Source: Mycobacterium decipiens (lineage in GTDB: Bacteria > Actinomycetota > Actinomycetes > Mycobacteriales > Mycobacteriaceae). Taken from it: a DNA stretch of 64,000 nt. This document shows, in pieces, positions 27,068-39,104 of this stretch (position 1 is the stretch's first letter; each line of letters begins with the position of its first letter). Where the stretch lies: NCBI RefSeq assembly GCF_963853665.1, contig NZ_OY970459.1:930001-994000 (forward strand), read 5' to 3'. The translations under genes and the position numbers were made by a program. The notes beneath the pieces were generated by a model. The model made no database searches, had not been told where the DNA came from, and worked only from the letters and a program-made list of their open reading frames with translations.

Positions 27068-27715
27068 ATGGCAGCTCAGCCGGAAGCACCATCAGCGGGT
27101 GGCCGCCCGCGCGCGGGGAAACCCGCGACCCGCCCGGCCAAGCTGAGCCGCGATGGCATCGTCGAGGGTGCCCTGAACTTTCTGGACCGGGAGGGCTGGG
27201 ACTCGCTGACCATCAATGCGCTGGCGACGCAGCTCGGGACCAAGGGGCCGTCGCTGTATAACCACGTGGACAGCCTGGAGGACCTGCGCCGCGCGGTGCG
27301 GATTCGGGTCATCGACGACATCATCACGATGCTGAACAGAGTCGGTGCGGGTCGCGCCCGCGACGATGCGGTGTTGGTCATGGCCGGTGCCTACCGCAGC
27401 TATGCGCACCACCACCCCGGCCGGTACTCGGCGTTCACCCGGATGCCGCTGGGCGGTGACGACCCCGAATACACCGCTGCGACCAGGGGCGCGGCCGCAC
27501 CGGTTATCGCCGTGCTGGCTTCCTACGGCCTCGACGGCGACGAGGCCTTCTACGCCGCACTCGAGTTTTGGTCGGCTCTGCATGGGTTCGTGTTGCTGGA
27601 AATGACCGGCGTGATGGACGACATCGACACCGACGCGGTGTTCACCGACATGGTGCTGCGGCTGGCGGCGGGCATGGAAAGGCGTACCGCCCACAGCGCT
27701 GCCGGCACGACTTAG
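27068..27715 (+). CDS. TetR-family transcriptional regulator (Rv0681 homologue)
   Basis: 215 residues from ATG 27068. After a basic N-terminal tail (RPRAGKPATRPAKLSRDG) comes a TetR HTH (LTINALATQLGTKGPSLYNH). The C-terminal helices fit the TetR_C ligand-binding group with HHHPGRYSAFTRMPLGG and LHGFVLLEMTGVMDD. Homologue of Rv0681, position conserved just before rpsL. Ligand unknown. The perfect palindrome 66 bp upstream is the probable operator. Confidence 0.85.
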   Translation: MAAQPEAPSAGGRPRAGKPATRPAKLSRDGIVEGALNFLDREGWDSLTINALATQLGTKGPSLYNHVDSLEDLRRAVRIRVIDDIITMLNRVGAGRARDDAVLVMAGAYRSYAHHHPGRYSAFTRMPLGGDDPEYTAATRGAAAPVIAVLASYGLDGDEAFYAALEFWSALHGFVLLEMTGVMDDIDTDAVFTDMVLRLAAGMERRTAHSAAGTT

Positions 27716-27743
27716 CCGGGGCTGGTAAGGCCAGAAGGCCGCT

Positions 27744-27773
27744 TTGACCTGCCAGACCGCTGGCGGGTATTGT
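27744..27773 (+). promoter_or_regulatory. Promoter of the str operon
   Basis: TTGACC (27744-27749) and TATTGT (27768-27773) are separated by 18 bp and match sigma-A -35 and -10 boxes well. The start would be near 27780, giving rpsL a leader of about 210 nt. No gene is seen in 27716-27990. Confidence 0.6.
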
Positions 27774-27990
27774 GGTTGCTCGTGCCTGGCGGCTTAGCGC
27801 CTGACGTAAGGGTGTGAATGCCGGGCCAATTCGCGTGTCCACGATGCCTCGGATAAGACGAATCGAGTTCGAGGCAAGCCATGCGACACACCCGGCCGCG
27901 GGGTACTGAGGTTATTCCGAGGCCGGGCACAACTGCAGCAACAGGAACTTCTAAACCGCACGTCGAACGCACAACATAGGAAGCCGGTAG

Positions 27991-28365
27991 ATGCCAACCA
28001 TTCAGCAGCTGGTCCGCAAGGGTCGTCGGGACAAGATCGCCAAGGTCAAGACCGCGGCCCTGAAGGGCAGCCCGCAGCGTCGTGGCGTATGCACCCGCGT
28101 GTACACCACCACTCCGAAGAAGCCGAACTCGGCGCTTCGGAAGGTCGCGCGCGTGAAGCTGACGAGTCAGGTCGAGGTCACGGCCTACATTCCCGGCGAG
28201 GGCCACAACCTGCAGGAGCACTCGATGGTGCTGGTGCGTGGCGGCCGGGTTAAGGACCTGCCCGGTGTGCGGTACAAGATCATCCGCGGTTCGCTGGATA
28301 CTCAGGGTGTCAAGAACCGCAAACAGGCTCGCAGCCGTTACGGCGCCAAGAAGGAGAAGGGCTGA
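27991..28365 (+). CDS. rpsL: 30S ribosomal protein S12
   Basis: 124 residues, standard length. S12 sits at the decoding centre. [12 protein letters not shown] and [13 protein letters not shown] are the conserved loops. Lys43 and Lys88, where streptomycin-resistance substitutions occur, are both wild type. First gene of the str operon; its TGA overlaps the rpsG ATG (TGATG). An AGGAAG Shine-Dalgarno precedes it. Confidence 0.97.
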   Translation: MPTIQQLVRKGRRDKIAKVKTAALKGSPQRRGVCTRVYTTTPKKPNSALRKVARVKLTSQVEVTAYIPGEGHNLQEHSMVLVRGGRVKDLPGVRYKIIRGSLDTQGVKNRKQARSRYGAKKEKG

Positions 28366-28835
28366 TGCCGCGCAAGGGGCCCGCACCCAAGCGTCCGTTG
28401 GTCAACGACCCGGTCTACGGATCGCAGCTGGTCACCCAACTGGTGAACAAAGTTCTGCTGAAGGGGAAGAAATCGCTGGCCGAGCGCATTGTCTATGGCG
28501 CGCTCGAGCACGCTCGCGACAAGACCGGCACCGATCCCGTCATCACGCTCAAGCGCGCCCTGGACAACGTCAAGCCAGCTCTCGAGGTGCGCAGCCGGCG
28601 CGTCGGCGGTGCGACCTATCAGGTGCCCGTCGAGGTGCGCCCGGACCGGTCGACCACGCTGGCGCTGCGTTGGCTGGTCGGCTACTCACGGCAGCGGCGA
28701 GAGAAGACGATGATCGAGCGTCTGGCAAATGAGATCCTGGATGCCAGCAATGGCCTGGGGGCATCCGTCAAGCGACGTGAGGACACCCACAAGATGGCCG
28801 AGGCCAACCGAGCGTTTGCACACTATCGCTGGTGA
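28365..28835 (+). CDS. rpsG: 30S ribosomal protein S7
   Basis: 156 residues. S7 nucleates assembly of the 16S 3' domain. [37 protein letters not shown] and [15 protein letters not shown] are typical. It ends [14 protein letters not shown]. Start overlaps the rpsL stop by one base, so the two are translationally coupled. Confidence 0.97.
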   Translation: MPRKGPAPKRPLVNDPVYGSQLVTQLVNKVLLKGKKSLAERIVYGALEHARDKTGTDPVITLKRALDNVKPALEVRSRRVGGATYQVPVEVRPDRSTTLALRWLVGYSRQRREKTMIERLANEILDASNGLGASVKRREDTHKMAEANRAFAHYRW

Positions 28836-28887
28836 TATCCGCCCGATAGCGAACTAACTAAGCAACTGAAAGAGTGGGAAGACTTCT

Positions 28888-30993
<2,106 letters not shown>

Positions 30994-31127
30994 GCGCACT
31001 GTAACTAGGGGCCGAGCGGTGATCATCAAGACGCCAGGGAGTAGCCTGGCCCGGTTACGGCCGCGGCATAACTGAAAACATCAACACTGCTTTTAATAAG
31101 CACCAACAAGTCCAGGAGGACACAGAA

Positions 31128-32318
31128 GTGGCGAAGGCGAAGTTCCAGCGGACCAAGCCCCACGTCAACATCGGGACCATCGGTCACGTTGACCACGGCA
31201 AGACCACCCTGACCGCGGCTATCACCAAGGTCCTGCACGACAAGTTCCCCGATCTGAACGAGTCGAAAGCATTCGACCAGATCGACAACGCCCCAGAGGA
31301 GCGTCAGCGCGGTATCACCATCAACATCGCGCACGTGGAGTACCAGACCGACAAGCGGCACTACGCGCACGTCGACGCCCCCGGCCACGCCGACTACATC
31401 AAGAATATGATCACCGGTGCCGCCCAGATGGACGGTGCGATCCTGGTGGTCGCCGCCACCGACGGTCCGATGCCGCAGACCCGGGAGCACGTGCTGCTCG
31501 CGCGTCAGGTGGGCGTGCCCTACATCCTGGTGGCGCTGAACAAGGCCGACGCCGTCGACGACGAGGAGCTGCTCGAACTCGTCGAGATGGAGGTCCGCGA
31601 GCTGTTGGCCGCCCAGGAGTTCGACGAGGACGCACCGGTCGTCCGCGTCTCGGCGCTCAAGGCGCTTGAGGGTGACGCGAAGTGGGTCGAGTCCGTCGAG
31701 GAGCTGATGAAGGCGGTCGACGAGTCCATCCCGGACCCGGTCCGCGAGACCGACAAGCCGTTCCTGATGCCCGTCGAGGACGTCTTCACCATTACCGGTC
31801 GTGGCACGGTGGTGACCGGTCGCGTGGAGCGCGGTGTGGTCAACGTGAACGAGGAAGTCGAGATCGTCGGCATCCGTCCGACCACCACCAAGACCACCGT
31901 CACCGGTGTGGAGATGTTCCGCAAGCTACTCGACCAGGGGCAGGCCGGTGACAACGTCGGTCTGCTGTTGCGCGGTGTCAAGCGTGAGGACGTCGAGCGC
32001 GGTCAGGTCGTCATCAAGCCCGGCACCACCACGCCGCACACCGAGTTCGAGGGCCAGGTCTACATCCTGTCCAAGGACGAAGGCGGCCGGCACACGCCGT
32101 TCTTCAACAACTACCGTCCGCAGTTCTACTTCCGCACCACCGACGTGACCGGTGTGGTGACGCTGCCGGAAGGCACCGAGATGGTGATGCCCGGTGACAA
32201 CACCAACATCACGGTGAAGCTGATCCAGCCCGTCGCCATGGATGAAGGTCTGCGTTTCGCGATCCGTGAGGGTGGCCGCACCGTCGGCGCCGGCCGGGTC
32301 GTCAAGATCATCAAGTAG
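31128..32318 (+). CDS. tuf: Elongation factor Tu
   Basis: 396 residues from GTG 31128 with an AGGAGG ribosome site. EF-Tu delivers aminoacyl-tRNA to the ribosome. GTP-binding motifs [16 protein letters not shown] and NKAD are intact, as is [14 protein letters not shown] (switch I). Last gene of the str operon, 134 bp after fusA, closed by a large hairpin terminator. Confidence 0.97.
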   Translation: MAKAKFQRTKPHVNIGTIGHVDHGKTTLTAAITKVLHDKFPDLNESKAFDQIDNAPEERQRGITINIAHVEYQTDKRHYAHVDAPGHADYIKNMITGAAQMDGAILVVAATDGPMPQTREHVLLARQVGVPYILVALNKADAVDDEELLELVEMEVRELLAAQEFDEDAPVVRVSALKALEGDAKWVESVEELMKAVDESIPDPVRETDKPFLMPVEDVFTITGRGTVVTGRVERGVVNVNEEVEIVGIRPTTTKTTVTGVEMFRKLLDQGQAGDNVGLLLRGVKREDVERGQVVIKPGTTTPHTEFEGQVYILSKDEGGRHTPFFNNYRPQFYFRTTDVTGVVTLPEGTEMVMPGDNTNITVKLIQPVAMDEGLRFAIREGGRTVGAGRVVKIIK

Positions 32319-32330
32319 GTCCACGCGACC

Positions 32331-32378
32331 AAGCACCGGGCCCGGATTGCCGACAGCGGCGATCCGGGCCCGGTGCTT
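32331..32378 (+). terminator. Intrinsic-type hairpin after tuf
   Basis: AAGCACCGGGCCCGGAT (32331-32347) and ATCCGGGCCCGGTGCTT (32362-32378) are perfect 17-bp complements. The 14-nt interior pairs further (GCCG with CGGC, loop ACAG). There is no U-tract, as is usual for actinobacterial terminators. It begins 12 bp after the tuf stop. Confidence 0.85.
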
Positions 32379-32522
32379 GTCGGGACGGGTTTCGTTTCGC
32401 CTCGCGTACGGCACGTTGGCTGCGCGCCACCGGCGCTATCCCATTGCGATGTTTGGGATCGGTAGCACCAGGGTGGGCGCTAATCTGACACGAGCGGTCC
32501 GGCAAGGCGAGGAGCAGGCACG

Positions 32523-33332
32523 TTGTTAGCGCGCTATATCAAGATGCAGTTGTTGGTGTTGTTGTGCGGTGGCCTGGTCGGGCCGATCTTCTTGGTCGTC
32601 TACTTCACCCTCGGGCTAGGCAGCCTGATGTCGTGGATGCTCTATGTCGGTCTGATCATCACCGTCGCTGACGTGCTGGTCGCGCTCGCATTGACCACCT
32701 ACGGGGCGAAGACGGCCGCCAAGACGGCGGCGCTTGAGCAGACCGGGGTGCTGGCGCTCGCGCAAATCACCGGGCTCAGCGAGACGGGTACCCGGATCAA
32801 CGATCAACCGCTGGTTAAGGTACATCTGCACATATCCGGACCTGGGATTATCCCGTTCGATACCGAAGACCGGGTCATCGCCAGCGTGACCCGGCTGGGC
32901 AACCTCACGGCACGCAAACTCGTGGTCCTGGTTGATCCCACCACCGGCGAATACCGGATCGACTGGGAGCGAAGCGCTTTGGTCAACGGCCTGGTGCCCG
33001 CTCAGTTCACCGTCGCCGAAGACAACAAAACCTATGACTTGAGTGGGCAAGCCGGCCCGCTGATGGAGATCTTGCAGATTCTCAAGGCAAACAATGTTCC
33101 GCTCAACCGGATGGTGGACATCCGGTCGAATCCGGCCCTTCGTCAGCAGATCCAAGCGGTGGTGCGGCGGGCGGTCGAGCAGCAGACGCCGGCGGCCGCG
33201 CGGCCGGCGGCGGATGCCGCGCAAGCGTCGATCGGCGAGCGGCTTGCGGAGCTGGAATCGCTGCGCGCCAGCGGTGCGGTCACCGACCAGGAATACAACA
33301 GCAGGCGCGCCCAAATCATCGCCGAGATCTAA
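32523..33332 (+). CDS. Membrane protein with C-terminal SHOCT domain (Rv0686 homologue)
   Basis: 269 residues from TTG 32523. Two N-terminal membrane helices (LLVLLCGGLVGPIFLVVYF and MLYVGLIITVADVLVALAL) precede a cytoplasmic beta-rich domain with PLVKVHLHISGPG and NLTARKLVVLVDPTTG. The end, from about 233, is a SHOCT helix (ERLAELESLRASGAVTDQEY), a motif that mediates oligomerisation or attachment to partners. Function unknown. Position after tuf is conserved with Rv0686. The TTG start is chosen because no better codon precedes the membrane helix. Confidence 0.8.
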   Translation: MLARYIKMQLLVLLCGGLVGPIFLVVYFTLGLGSLMSWMLYVGLIITVADVLVALALTTYGAKTAAKTAALEQTGVLALAQITGLSETGTRINDQPLVKVHLHISGPGIIPFDTEDRVIASVTRLGNLTARKLVVLVDPTTGEYRIDWERSALVNGLVPAQFTVAEDNKTYDLSGQAGPLMEILQILKANNVPLNRMVDIRSNPALRQQIQAVVRRAVEQQTPAAARPAADAAQASIGERLAELESLRASGAVTDQEYNSRRAQIIAEI

Positions 33333-33373
33333 GCCCGGGCGCGAGTTAGAACACGTTACAGTCTCGCTGCTAG

Positions 33374-34228
<855 letters not shown>

Positions 34229-34252
34229 CGCGGGATCGTGTATGAACTCCAC

Positions 34253-35461
34253 GTGACCAGTAGCGAAGGCCTCAACGAATTTGACGACGGGATTGTGATC
34301 GTCGGCGGCGGGCTGGCTGCGGCTCGGACCGCCGAGCAACTGCGTCGTGCGGGCTACTCGGGTCGCCTCACGATCGTCAGCGACGAGGTGCATCTGCCTT
34401 ACGATCGGCCGCCGCTGTCCAAGGAGGTGCTGCGTAGCCAGGTCGACGATGTGGCTCTCAAACCCCGGGAGTGGTATGTCGAAAAGGACATCGCCCTGCG
34501 CCTGGGCTCGGCCGCTTCCAATTTGGACACCGTCGCGCAGACGGTGACGCTGGCTGACGGAACGGTGCTCGGCTATGACGAGCTGGTCATCGCGACCGGT
34601 TTGGTGCCGCGGCGCATTCCGAACTTCCCCGATCTCGATGGCGTTCGAGTGCTCCGGTCATTCGACGAGAGCATGGCGCTGCGCGAGCATGCATCCGCCG
34701 CACGGCACGCGGTGGTCGTTGGAGCCGGTTTCATCGGTTGCGAGGTGGCTGCCAGCCTGCGCGGTCTCGGTGTGGACGTGGTGTTGGTTGAGCCGCAGCC
34801 GGCGCCGTTGGCCTCGGTGCTGGGCGAGCAGATCGGCCGGTTGGTGACCCGGCTGCATCGCGACGAGGGCGTTGATGTGCGCACCGGTCTCGGGGTGGCC
34901 GAGGTGCGTGGCGAGGGGCATGTCGACACGGTGGTTCTGACCGACGGTACCGAACTGCCGGCCGATCTGGTGGTTGTCGGCATCGGGTCGTCACCGGCGA
35001 CTGAATGGCTGGAGGGTAGCGGCGTCGAGGTCGATAACGGCGTGATCTGCGACCGAGCCGGACGAACCAGCGCGCCGAATGTATGGGCGCTCGGTGACGT
35101 CGCCTCCTGGCGGGATCCGATGGGACACCAAGCACGCGTGGAACATTGGAGTAATGTCACCGACCAGGCCCGGGTCGTGGTGCCGGCGATGCTTGGCGGC
35201 GAGGTGCCCTCGGCCGTGGTGGTGCCGTATTTCTGGAGCGACCAGTACGACGTCAAGATCCAGTGCCTAGGGGAGCCGCACGCCACCGACATCGTCCACC
35301 TCGTCGAAGACGATGGCCGCAAGTTCCTGGCGTACTACGAGCGCGATGGGCTGCTGGTCGGCGTGGTCGGCGGCGGGATGCCCGGCAAGGTCATGAAGAC
35401 GCGTGCCAAGATCGCCGCCGGCACGCCCATCGCAGAAGTGTTGGGCGAAGCTCAGGGCTAA
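34253..35461 (+). CDS. FAD-dependent ferredoxin reductase-like protein (Rv0688 homologue)
   Basis: About 402 residues. FAD motif VIVGGGLAAARTAEQLRRAGY, NAD motif VVVGAGFIGCEVAASLRGLG, ALGDVASW for the flavin isoalloxazine side, and LPYDRPPLSKE are those of the BphA4/putidaredoxin-reductase family. It should pass electrons from NADH to a ferredoxin for a cytochrome P450 or oxygenase, none of which is nearby. GTG 34253 (VTSSEG) is preferred; GTG 34238 would add five residues. It overlaps the convergent VOC gene by 4 bp. Confidence 0.85.
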   Translation: MTSSEGLNEFDDGIVIVGGGLAAARTAEQLRRAGYSGRLTIVSDEVHLPYDRPPLSKEVLRSQVDDVALKPREWYVEKDIALRLGSAASNLDTVAQTVTLADGTVLGYDELVIATGLVPRRIPNFPDLDGVRVLRSFDESMALREHASAARHAVVVGAGFIGCEVAASLRGLGVDVVLVEPQPAPLASVLGEQIGRLVTRLHRDEGVDVRTGLGVAEVRGEGHVDTVVLTDGTELPADLVVVGIGSSPATEWLEGSGVEVDNGVICDRAGRTSAPNVWALGDVASWRDPMGHQARVEHWSNVTDQARVVVPAMLGGEVPSAVVVPYFWSDQYDVKIQCLGEPHATDIVHLVEDDGRKFLAYYERDGLLVGVVGGGMPGKVMKTRAKIAAGTPIAEVLGEAQG

Positions 35462-36759
35462 AACTCGCCCAAATAGAAGCGGCCACCCTGATCGTCGGTG
35501 CATTCGGCGGTCACCCCGTACGGTTGGCGGGTCGGTTCGGCCAGCACGGCGCCACCGGCCGCACGGACCCGCGCGACCGCCGCGTCGATGTCGGCCACGG
35601 TCCACATTGGCACGATGCTCGGATGCGGGCTGCCGCCGGCGACGCCGGCCATCGGATGGGTGGCCTGCACCTGCCAGCCGTCCGCGATGCGGCCAGGTTC
35701 AAAGGTCCATTGCAGCACTTGGCCGTAGAAATCGCGGAACGCGGCGGAATCGGGTACCTCGTAGGTGACGTACGACAGTTCTCCGGGTCCGGATCCGTTG
35801 AGCTCCGGGCGTTTCCGACCGGCGGTCGGCTCGAATAGCGCGAACGCGACGCCCTGGGGGTCGGTGGCGTCCAGGATGGGTCCGTACTCGGAGTGACGGA
35901 TTACTCCCGGTACGCCGCCGGCCGCGACGATCCTCCGACGAGCGGCTTCCAGATCGTCAACGGCGTAGCAGCAGAACAGCGTGCTGGGTCCGGCGTTGGC
36001 GAAAAGTCCCGTCGGCAGTTCGGTATTCGTTACCCGATGCGCCGCGGGATCGTACGTCCACCCCAGGACATGACCGTAGAATGCAGCCGCCCGATCGGTG
36101 TCGGGCGTCCACACCGAGACGTATCCGATGTCGCCATGCGCGATGACGGTGCCGGCCGTGTGCAGGGGTCCGGTGAGCATCCATCGGTGGCCGAACGGAT
36201 CGATGACGGTCGCGTTGCGGCTTCCATAGTTCTCTTCGATTTCGCGCACCACGGTGGCACCGTGTTCACGTGCTCGCTGCAGAGCCGCGTCGGTATTGGC
36301 CACCCGCAGCATCAGGCTAACCGAAACCGCCTCCGGTGTAGGAGCTTTCAATCCCAGTTCGGGGTACTCGTCGGCCAGATACAGCACACCGCCGGCTACC
36401 GTGATCTCGGCGTGTCCGATTCGCCCGTCGTCCATCACGATTGGATCCCCGACCACGATCGCGCCCAAAGCATCCGTGTACCACGCGATTGCGGCACGCG
36501 CGTTGGCCACGGTCAGATAGGGCAGCGCCGCCGGGCGTGGCCCCTCGGCGACGGGGGCGCTGGATGGTTCTGCCAGTTGCGAGATTGCGGTAGTGGTGCC
36601 GCTCATGACGATCCTTTCGCTTGCTTCGGTTCCAGCGGGTAGGGCCAGTGCGGATTCCAGACGTCGCCGCAATCGCGCGGTGAACGCCGGATCGGGGTGG
36701 ACCGGAAGGTCATCGGTGTGCAGCACGCGCAATGGGTCCGCGCGATTGAGCTGACTCAT
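35458..36759 (-). CDS. Multi-domain VOC (glyoxalase-like) protein coupled to an ECF sigma factor
   Basis: 433 residues. The first about 75 are an acidic-basic leader (LRVLHTDDLPVHPDPAFTARL) resembling N-termini of ECF-associated partner proteins. Then come at least three VOC units: LPYLTVANARAAIAWYTDALG, GYVSVWTPDTDRAAAFYGHV and LSYVTYEVPDSAAFRDFYGQV. VOC folds bind metals or small hydrophobic ligands; this arrangement resembles a sensing or sequestering protein more than one enzyme. Its start overlaps the sigma factor stop (ATGA), so the two are co-expressed. A second ATG at 36606 would omit the leader. Confidence 0.75.
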   Translation of the reverse strand: MSQLNRADPLRVLHTDDLPVHPDPAFTARLRRRLESALALPAGTEASERIVMSGTTTAISQLAEPSSAPVAEGPRPAALPYLTVANARAAIAWYTDALGAIVVGDPIVMDDGRIGHAEITVAGGVLYLADEYPELGLKAPTPEAVSVSLMLRVANTDAALQRAREHGATVVREIEENYGSRNATVIDPFGHRWMLTGPLHTAGTVIAHGDIGYVSVWTPDTDRAAAFYGHVLGWTYDPAAHRVTNTELPTGLFANAGPSTLFCCYAVDDLEAARRRIVAAGGVPGVIRHSEYGPILDATDPQGVAFALFEPTAGRKRPELNGSGPGELSYVTYEVPDSAAFRDFYGQVLQWTFEPGRIADGWQVQATHPMAGVAGGSPHPSIVPMWTVADIDAAVARVRAAGGAVLAEPTRQPYGVTAECTDDQGGRFYLGEF

Positions 36760-37289
36760 GGCGTGCCTCCTTCCGGATACTGCTGTTTAAACGCCCTTCG
36801 GGCTCGGGCCAACAGTGCTTCGGTCGCGTGCACGGTGCGCCCAATCAGCTCCGCACACTCGCTGACCGTGCAGTCGTCCATGTAGCGCAGCATCAACACC
36901 GTGCGATGTGGCTCGGTCAATCGGGCCAGCACGCTTTCGGCCACCATGCGATCCAGCTCGGCTTCCCAGGCGTCGATGGCCCCTCCCGCTCCAGCCACTG
37001 GTTCCGGCAGGTCGGAAACCGGCACGGTAAATCGGTCCTGCCGGCGCCGATAGTGGTCGGCCAGCTTGTGTCGCGCCACGCCGAGCAGCCATGGCACCGC
37101 GAGCGGCGGCGGGTCGGTCTTGCGTGCGGCATCCATGGCAGCCAGAAATGTCTCCGATGTCAGGTCCTCTGCTGTGCCACGATCGCCACAGCGCCGGACG
37201 AAGTAGCCGTACACCACTGGCAGGGCCTGGTCGTACAGTGCCAACAGCGCATGGCGCGCGTCGGATTGGTGGTCCGCTTCGGCGCTCAC
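36756..37289 (-). CDS. ECF-type RNA polymerase sigma factor
   Basis: 177 residues from GTG 37289. Region 2 has VVYGYFVRRCGDRGTAEDLT and ETFLAAMDAARK. Region 4 has LTEPHRTVLMLRYMDDCTVS then ECAELIGRTVHATEALLARA. No region 3 or anti-sigma gene is visible; the co-translated VOC protein takes the place an anti-sigma factor would have. Divergent from the thiocyanate hydrolase genes, 201 bp apart. Targets unknown, possibly its own operon. Confidence 0.85.
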   Translation of the reverse strand: MSAEADHQSDARHALLALYDQALPVVYGYFVRRCGDRGTAEDLTSETFLAAMDAARKTDPPPLAVPWLLGVARHKLADHYRRRQDRFTVPVSDLPEPVAGAGGAIDAWEAELDRMVAESVLARLTEPHRTVLMLRYMDDCTVSECAELIGRTVHATEALLARARRAFKQQYPEGGTP

Positions 37290-37490
37290 ACCCCTATCGT
37301 CGCCGTTGCGGCATGAATTCCGTCGGGGTAGTCGCGAAAATTGACAAGACCGCCTAGCAGCGCACCAATCCGGAGGGGCGGGCCTTGATCATCGGGCTCT
37401 TGCCCGGCGCACAGCCCGGACCGCGGGTATTGCGTAAAGTTGACACGTGATCGCCAATGTCACACGTCCGCACAACCAGCAGGAGCGTTC
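37290..37490. promoter_or_regulatory. Divergent intergenic region with an inverted repeat
   Basis: Lies between the ECF sigma factor and the thiocyanate hydrolase operon. TGACA (37441-37445) and TGTCA (37458-37462) are inverted repeats 12 bp apart, within TTGACACGTGATCG. AGGAG at 37481-37485 is the ribosome site for the hydrolase gene. No convincing -10/-35 pair stands out. Confidence 0.35.
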
Positions 37491-38330
37491 ATGAGTACTG
37501 CGGCGCAGCGCGCGGCTCAGTTGGAGCTAGTGGCTCGACTCAAGTCATCCTATCCCGAGCTGCCGGACGCCCCGACACCGGACCTCCTCAACCACGAGTA
37601 CCTCGCCGCATACCTGAAGCCTGTCCACGATGTGGGCGGTGAGCCGGACGCGCCAATGAAATACGAGAACAAGGAATACGAGTACTGGGAGCACATGACC
37701 TATGTGATCTGCGAAGTTCTCGCGTGGCGCGGCATCTGGCTGTCCGAAGAGCGGCGCCGGATCGGCAACGTGGATGTGGGGCGTGCGCAATACCTCGGGC
37801 TCCCGTACTACGGCCGCTGGCTTTTGGCGGCCGCCCGCGTCCTCGTGGAGAAGCACCACATCAGCCTGGGCGAGCTGAGCGAGCGGATGGCTGAGGTCAA
37901 GGGCCGTTATGCCGGTGGCCTCGAGGGAAAGAAGCTGGAGGCAAAGCCGAAATCCGAAGGCGACGGGTCGGGGGTCAAGCGCAACGCGCACCACAAGAAT
38001 GCGGTAGGGATCGGCGATCCACAGATATATGCCGGCAAGGCGGGGACGCCCAAGTTCAAGGTCGGCGACCCGGTGCTGGTGCGCGAACTTCCCGTCGTGT
38101 TCTACACCCGCACGCCCGAATACTGCCGGGGCGCAAAGGGCGAGATCGCCTTGGTTGCTTACGAAAGCCCCGCACCCGAGGACGAGACCTGGGACCGCGA
38201 GGACGCGCAGCCCGAGTGGTTCTACGTCGTCCGCTTCAACCTCTCCCAGCTGTTCCACGGTTACACCGGCACGGCAACCGACACACTCCAAACCGAGCTT
38301 CCCGAACGCTGGCTCGAAGCGATCGCCTGA
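37491..38330 (+). CDS. Thiocyanate hydrolase, fused beta-alpha subunit
   Basis: 279 residues. Residues about 30-140 match the beta subunit of Thiobacillus thioparus thiocyanate hydrolase (PVHDVGGEPDAPMKY, WEHMTYVICEVLAWRGIW, YLGLPYYGRWLLAAARVLVE). Residues about 165-279 match its alpha subunit (KNAVGIGDPQIYAGKAGT, FKVGDPVLVRELP, FYTRTPEYCRGAKGEI, TDTLQTELPERWLE). A Lys/Gly-rich linker (141-163) joins them. In T. thioparus the two are separate proteins. The fusion resembles the domain order of nitrile hydratase beta subunits. The enzyme turns thiocyanate into carbonyl sulfide and ammonia. Operon with the gamma and P15K-like genes. Confidence 0.85.
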   Translation: MSTAAQRAAQLELVARLKSSYPELPDAPTPDLLNHEYLAAYLKPVHDVGGEPDAPMKYENKEYEYWEHMTYVICEVLAWRGIWLSEERRRIGNVDVGRAQYLGLPYYGRWLLAAARVLVEKHHISLGELSERMAEVKGRYAGGLEGKKLEAKPKSEGDGSGVKRNAHHKNAVGIGDPQIYAGKAGTPKFKVGDPVLVRELPVVFYTRTPEYCRGAKGEIALVAYESPAPEDETWDREDAQPEWFYVVRFNLSQLFHGYTGTATDTLQTELPERWLEAIA

Positions 38331-38382
38331 ACCCGAACTCCTCGCGTTGAGTGACTGACCGCCTTTCCAGAGAGGGATTTTC

Positions 38383-39093
38383 ATGACTGACCACGACCAC
38401 GACTACGACCACGCGCGCAGTGTGAAGCCCATGGTGGACGAGATCACCGACTTCGAGGTGCTGGAGATCGCGTTACGCGAATTGTGCATCGAGAAGGGGA
38501 TTTTTACCGCCGAGGAGCATCGCCACTTCACCGAGTTTGCCGAACAGATCGGCCCCACACCGGCCGCACGTCTGGTGGCCAGGGCCTGGCTCGATCCCGA
38601 GTTCAAGCAACTCGCGGTCAACGACTCCCTGGCGGCCAGCAAGGAAATGGGGGTGGACTGGCTGGAACCCACCGGGTTCGGCACCCCCAGCGACTTCGTC
38701 GCCTTCCAAATCCTTGCGGACACACCCACTTTGCACCACGTGATTGTCTGTGCGCTTTGCTCGTGCTACCCTCGCCCGATTCTTGGCAACTCTCCGGAGT
38801 GGTACCGCACACCCAACTATCGCCGGCGTCTCCTCCGCTGGCCGCGCCAGGTGCTGGCGGAATTCGGACTCTATCTGCCCGAGGACGTCGAGGTCCGGGT
38901 AGAGGATTCCAATCAGAAGCACCGGTTCATGGTGCTGCCACTGCGCCCCGAGGGCACCGACGGCTGGACCGAGAGCCAGCTGGCGGAGATCGTCACGCGC
39001 GACTGCCTGATCGGTGTCGCGCTGCCAAAACCCGGCGTCACAACCAACGTGATCGTCGATACGCGTCCGGCTGTCCATCCGGCCGCCGACTGA
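38383..39093 (+). CDS. Thiocyanate hydrolase gamma subunit (cobalt site)
   Basis: 236 residues, very close to ScnC of T. thioparus through the His/Asp-rich start (MTDHDHDYDHARS), FGTPSDF, YPRPILGNSPEWYRTPNYRRR, LRPEGTDGWTESQLAEIVTRD and GVALPKPG. The low-spin cobalt ligands are present as Cys123, Cys126, Ser127 and Cys128 (VCALCSC). The usual Thr after the first Cys is Ala here. In active enzyme two of these cysteines are oxidised to sulfinic and sulfenic acids. Separated by 52 bp from the fused subunit; AGAGAGGG precedes it. Confidence 0.87.
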   Translation: MTDHDHDYDHARSVKPMVDEITDFEVLEIALRELCIEKGIFTAEEHRHFTEFAEQIGPTPAARLVARAWLDPEFKQLAVNDSLAASKEMGVDWLEPTGFGTPSDFVAFQILADTPTLHHVIVCALCSCYPRPILGNSPEWYRTPNYRRRLLRWPRQVLAEFGLYLPEDVEVRVEDSNQKHRFMVLPLRPEGTDGWTESQLAEIVTRDCLIGVALPKPGVTTNVIVDTRPAVHPAAD

Positions 39094-39104
39094 GTGGCTC
39101 TGGC

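Noticed and set aside
34238..34252. Upstream GTG start for the ferredoxin-reductase-like gene
   Set aside because: Possible, but the extra five residues are not family-like and neither start has a clear ribosome site; the GTG at 34253 gives a more usual N-terminus.
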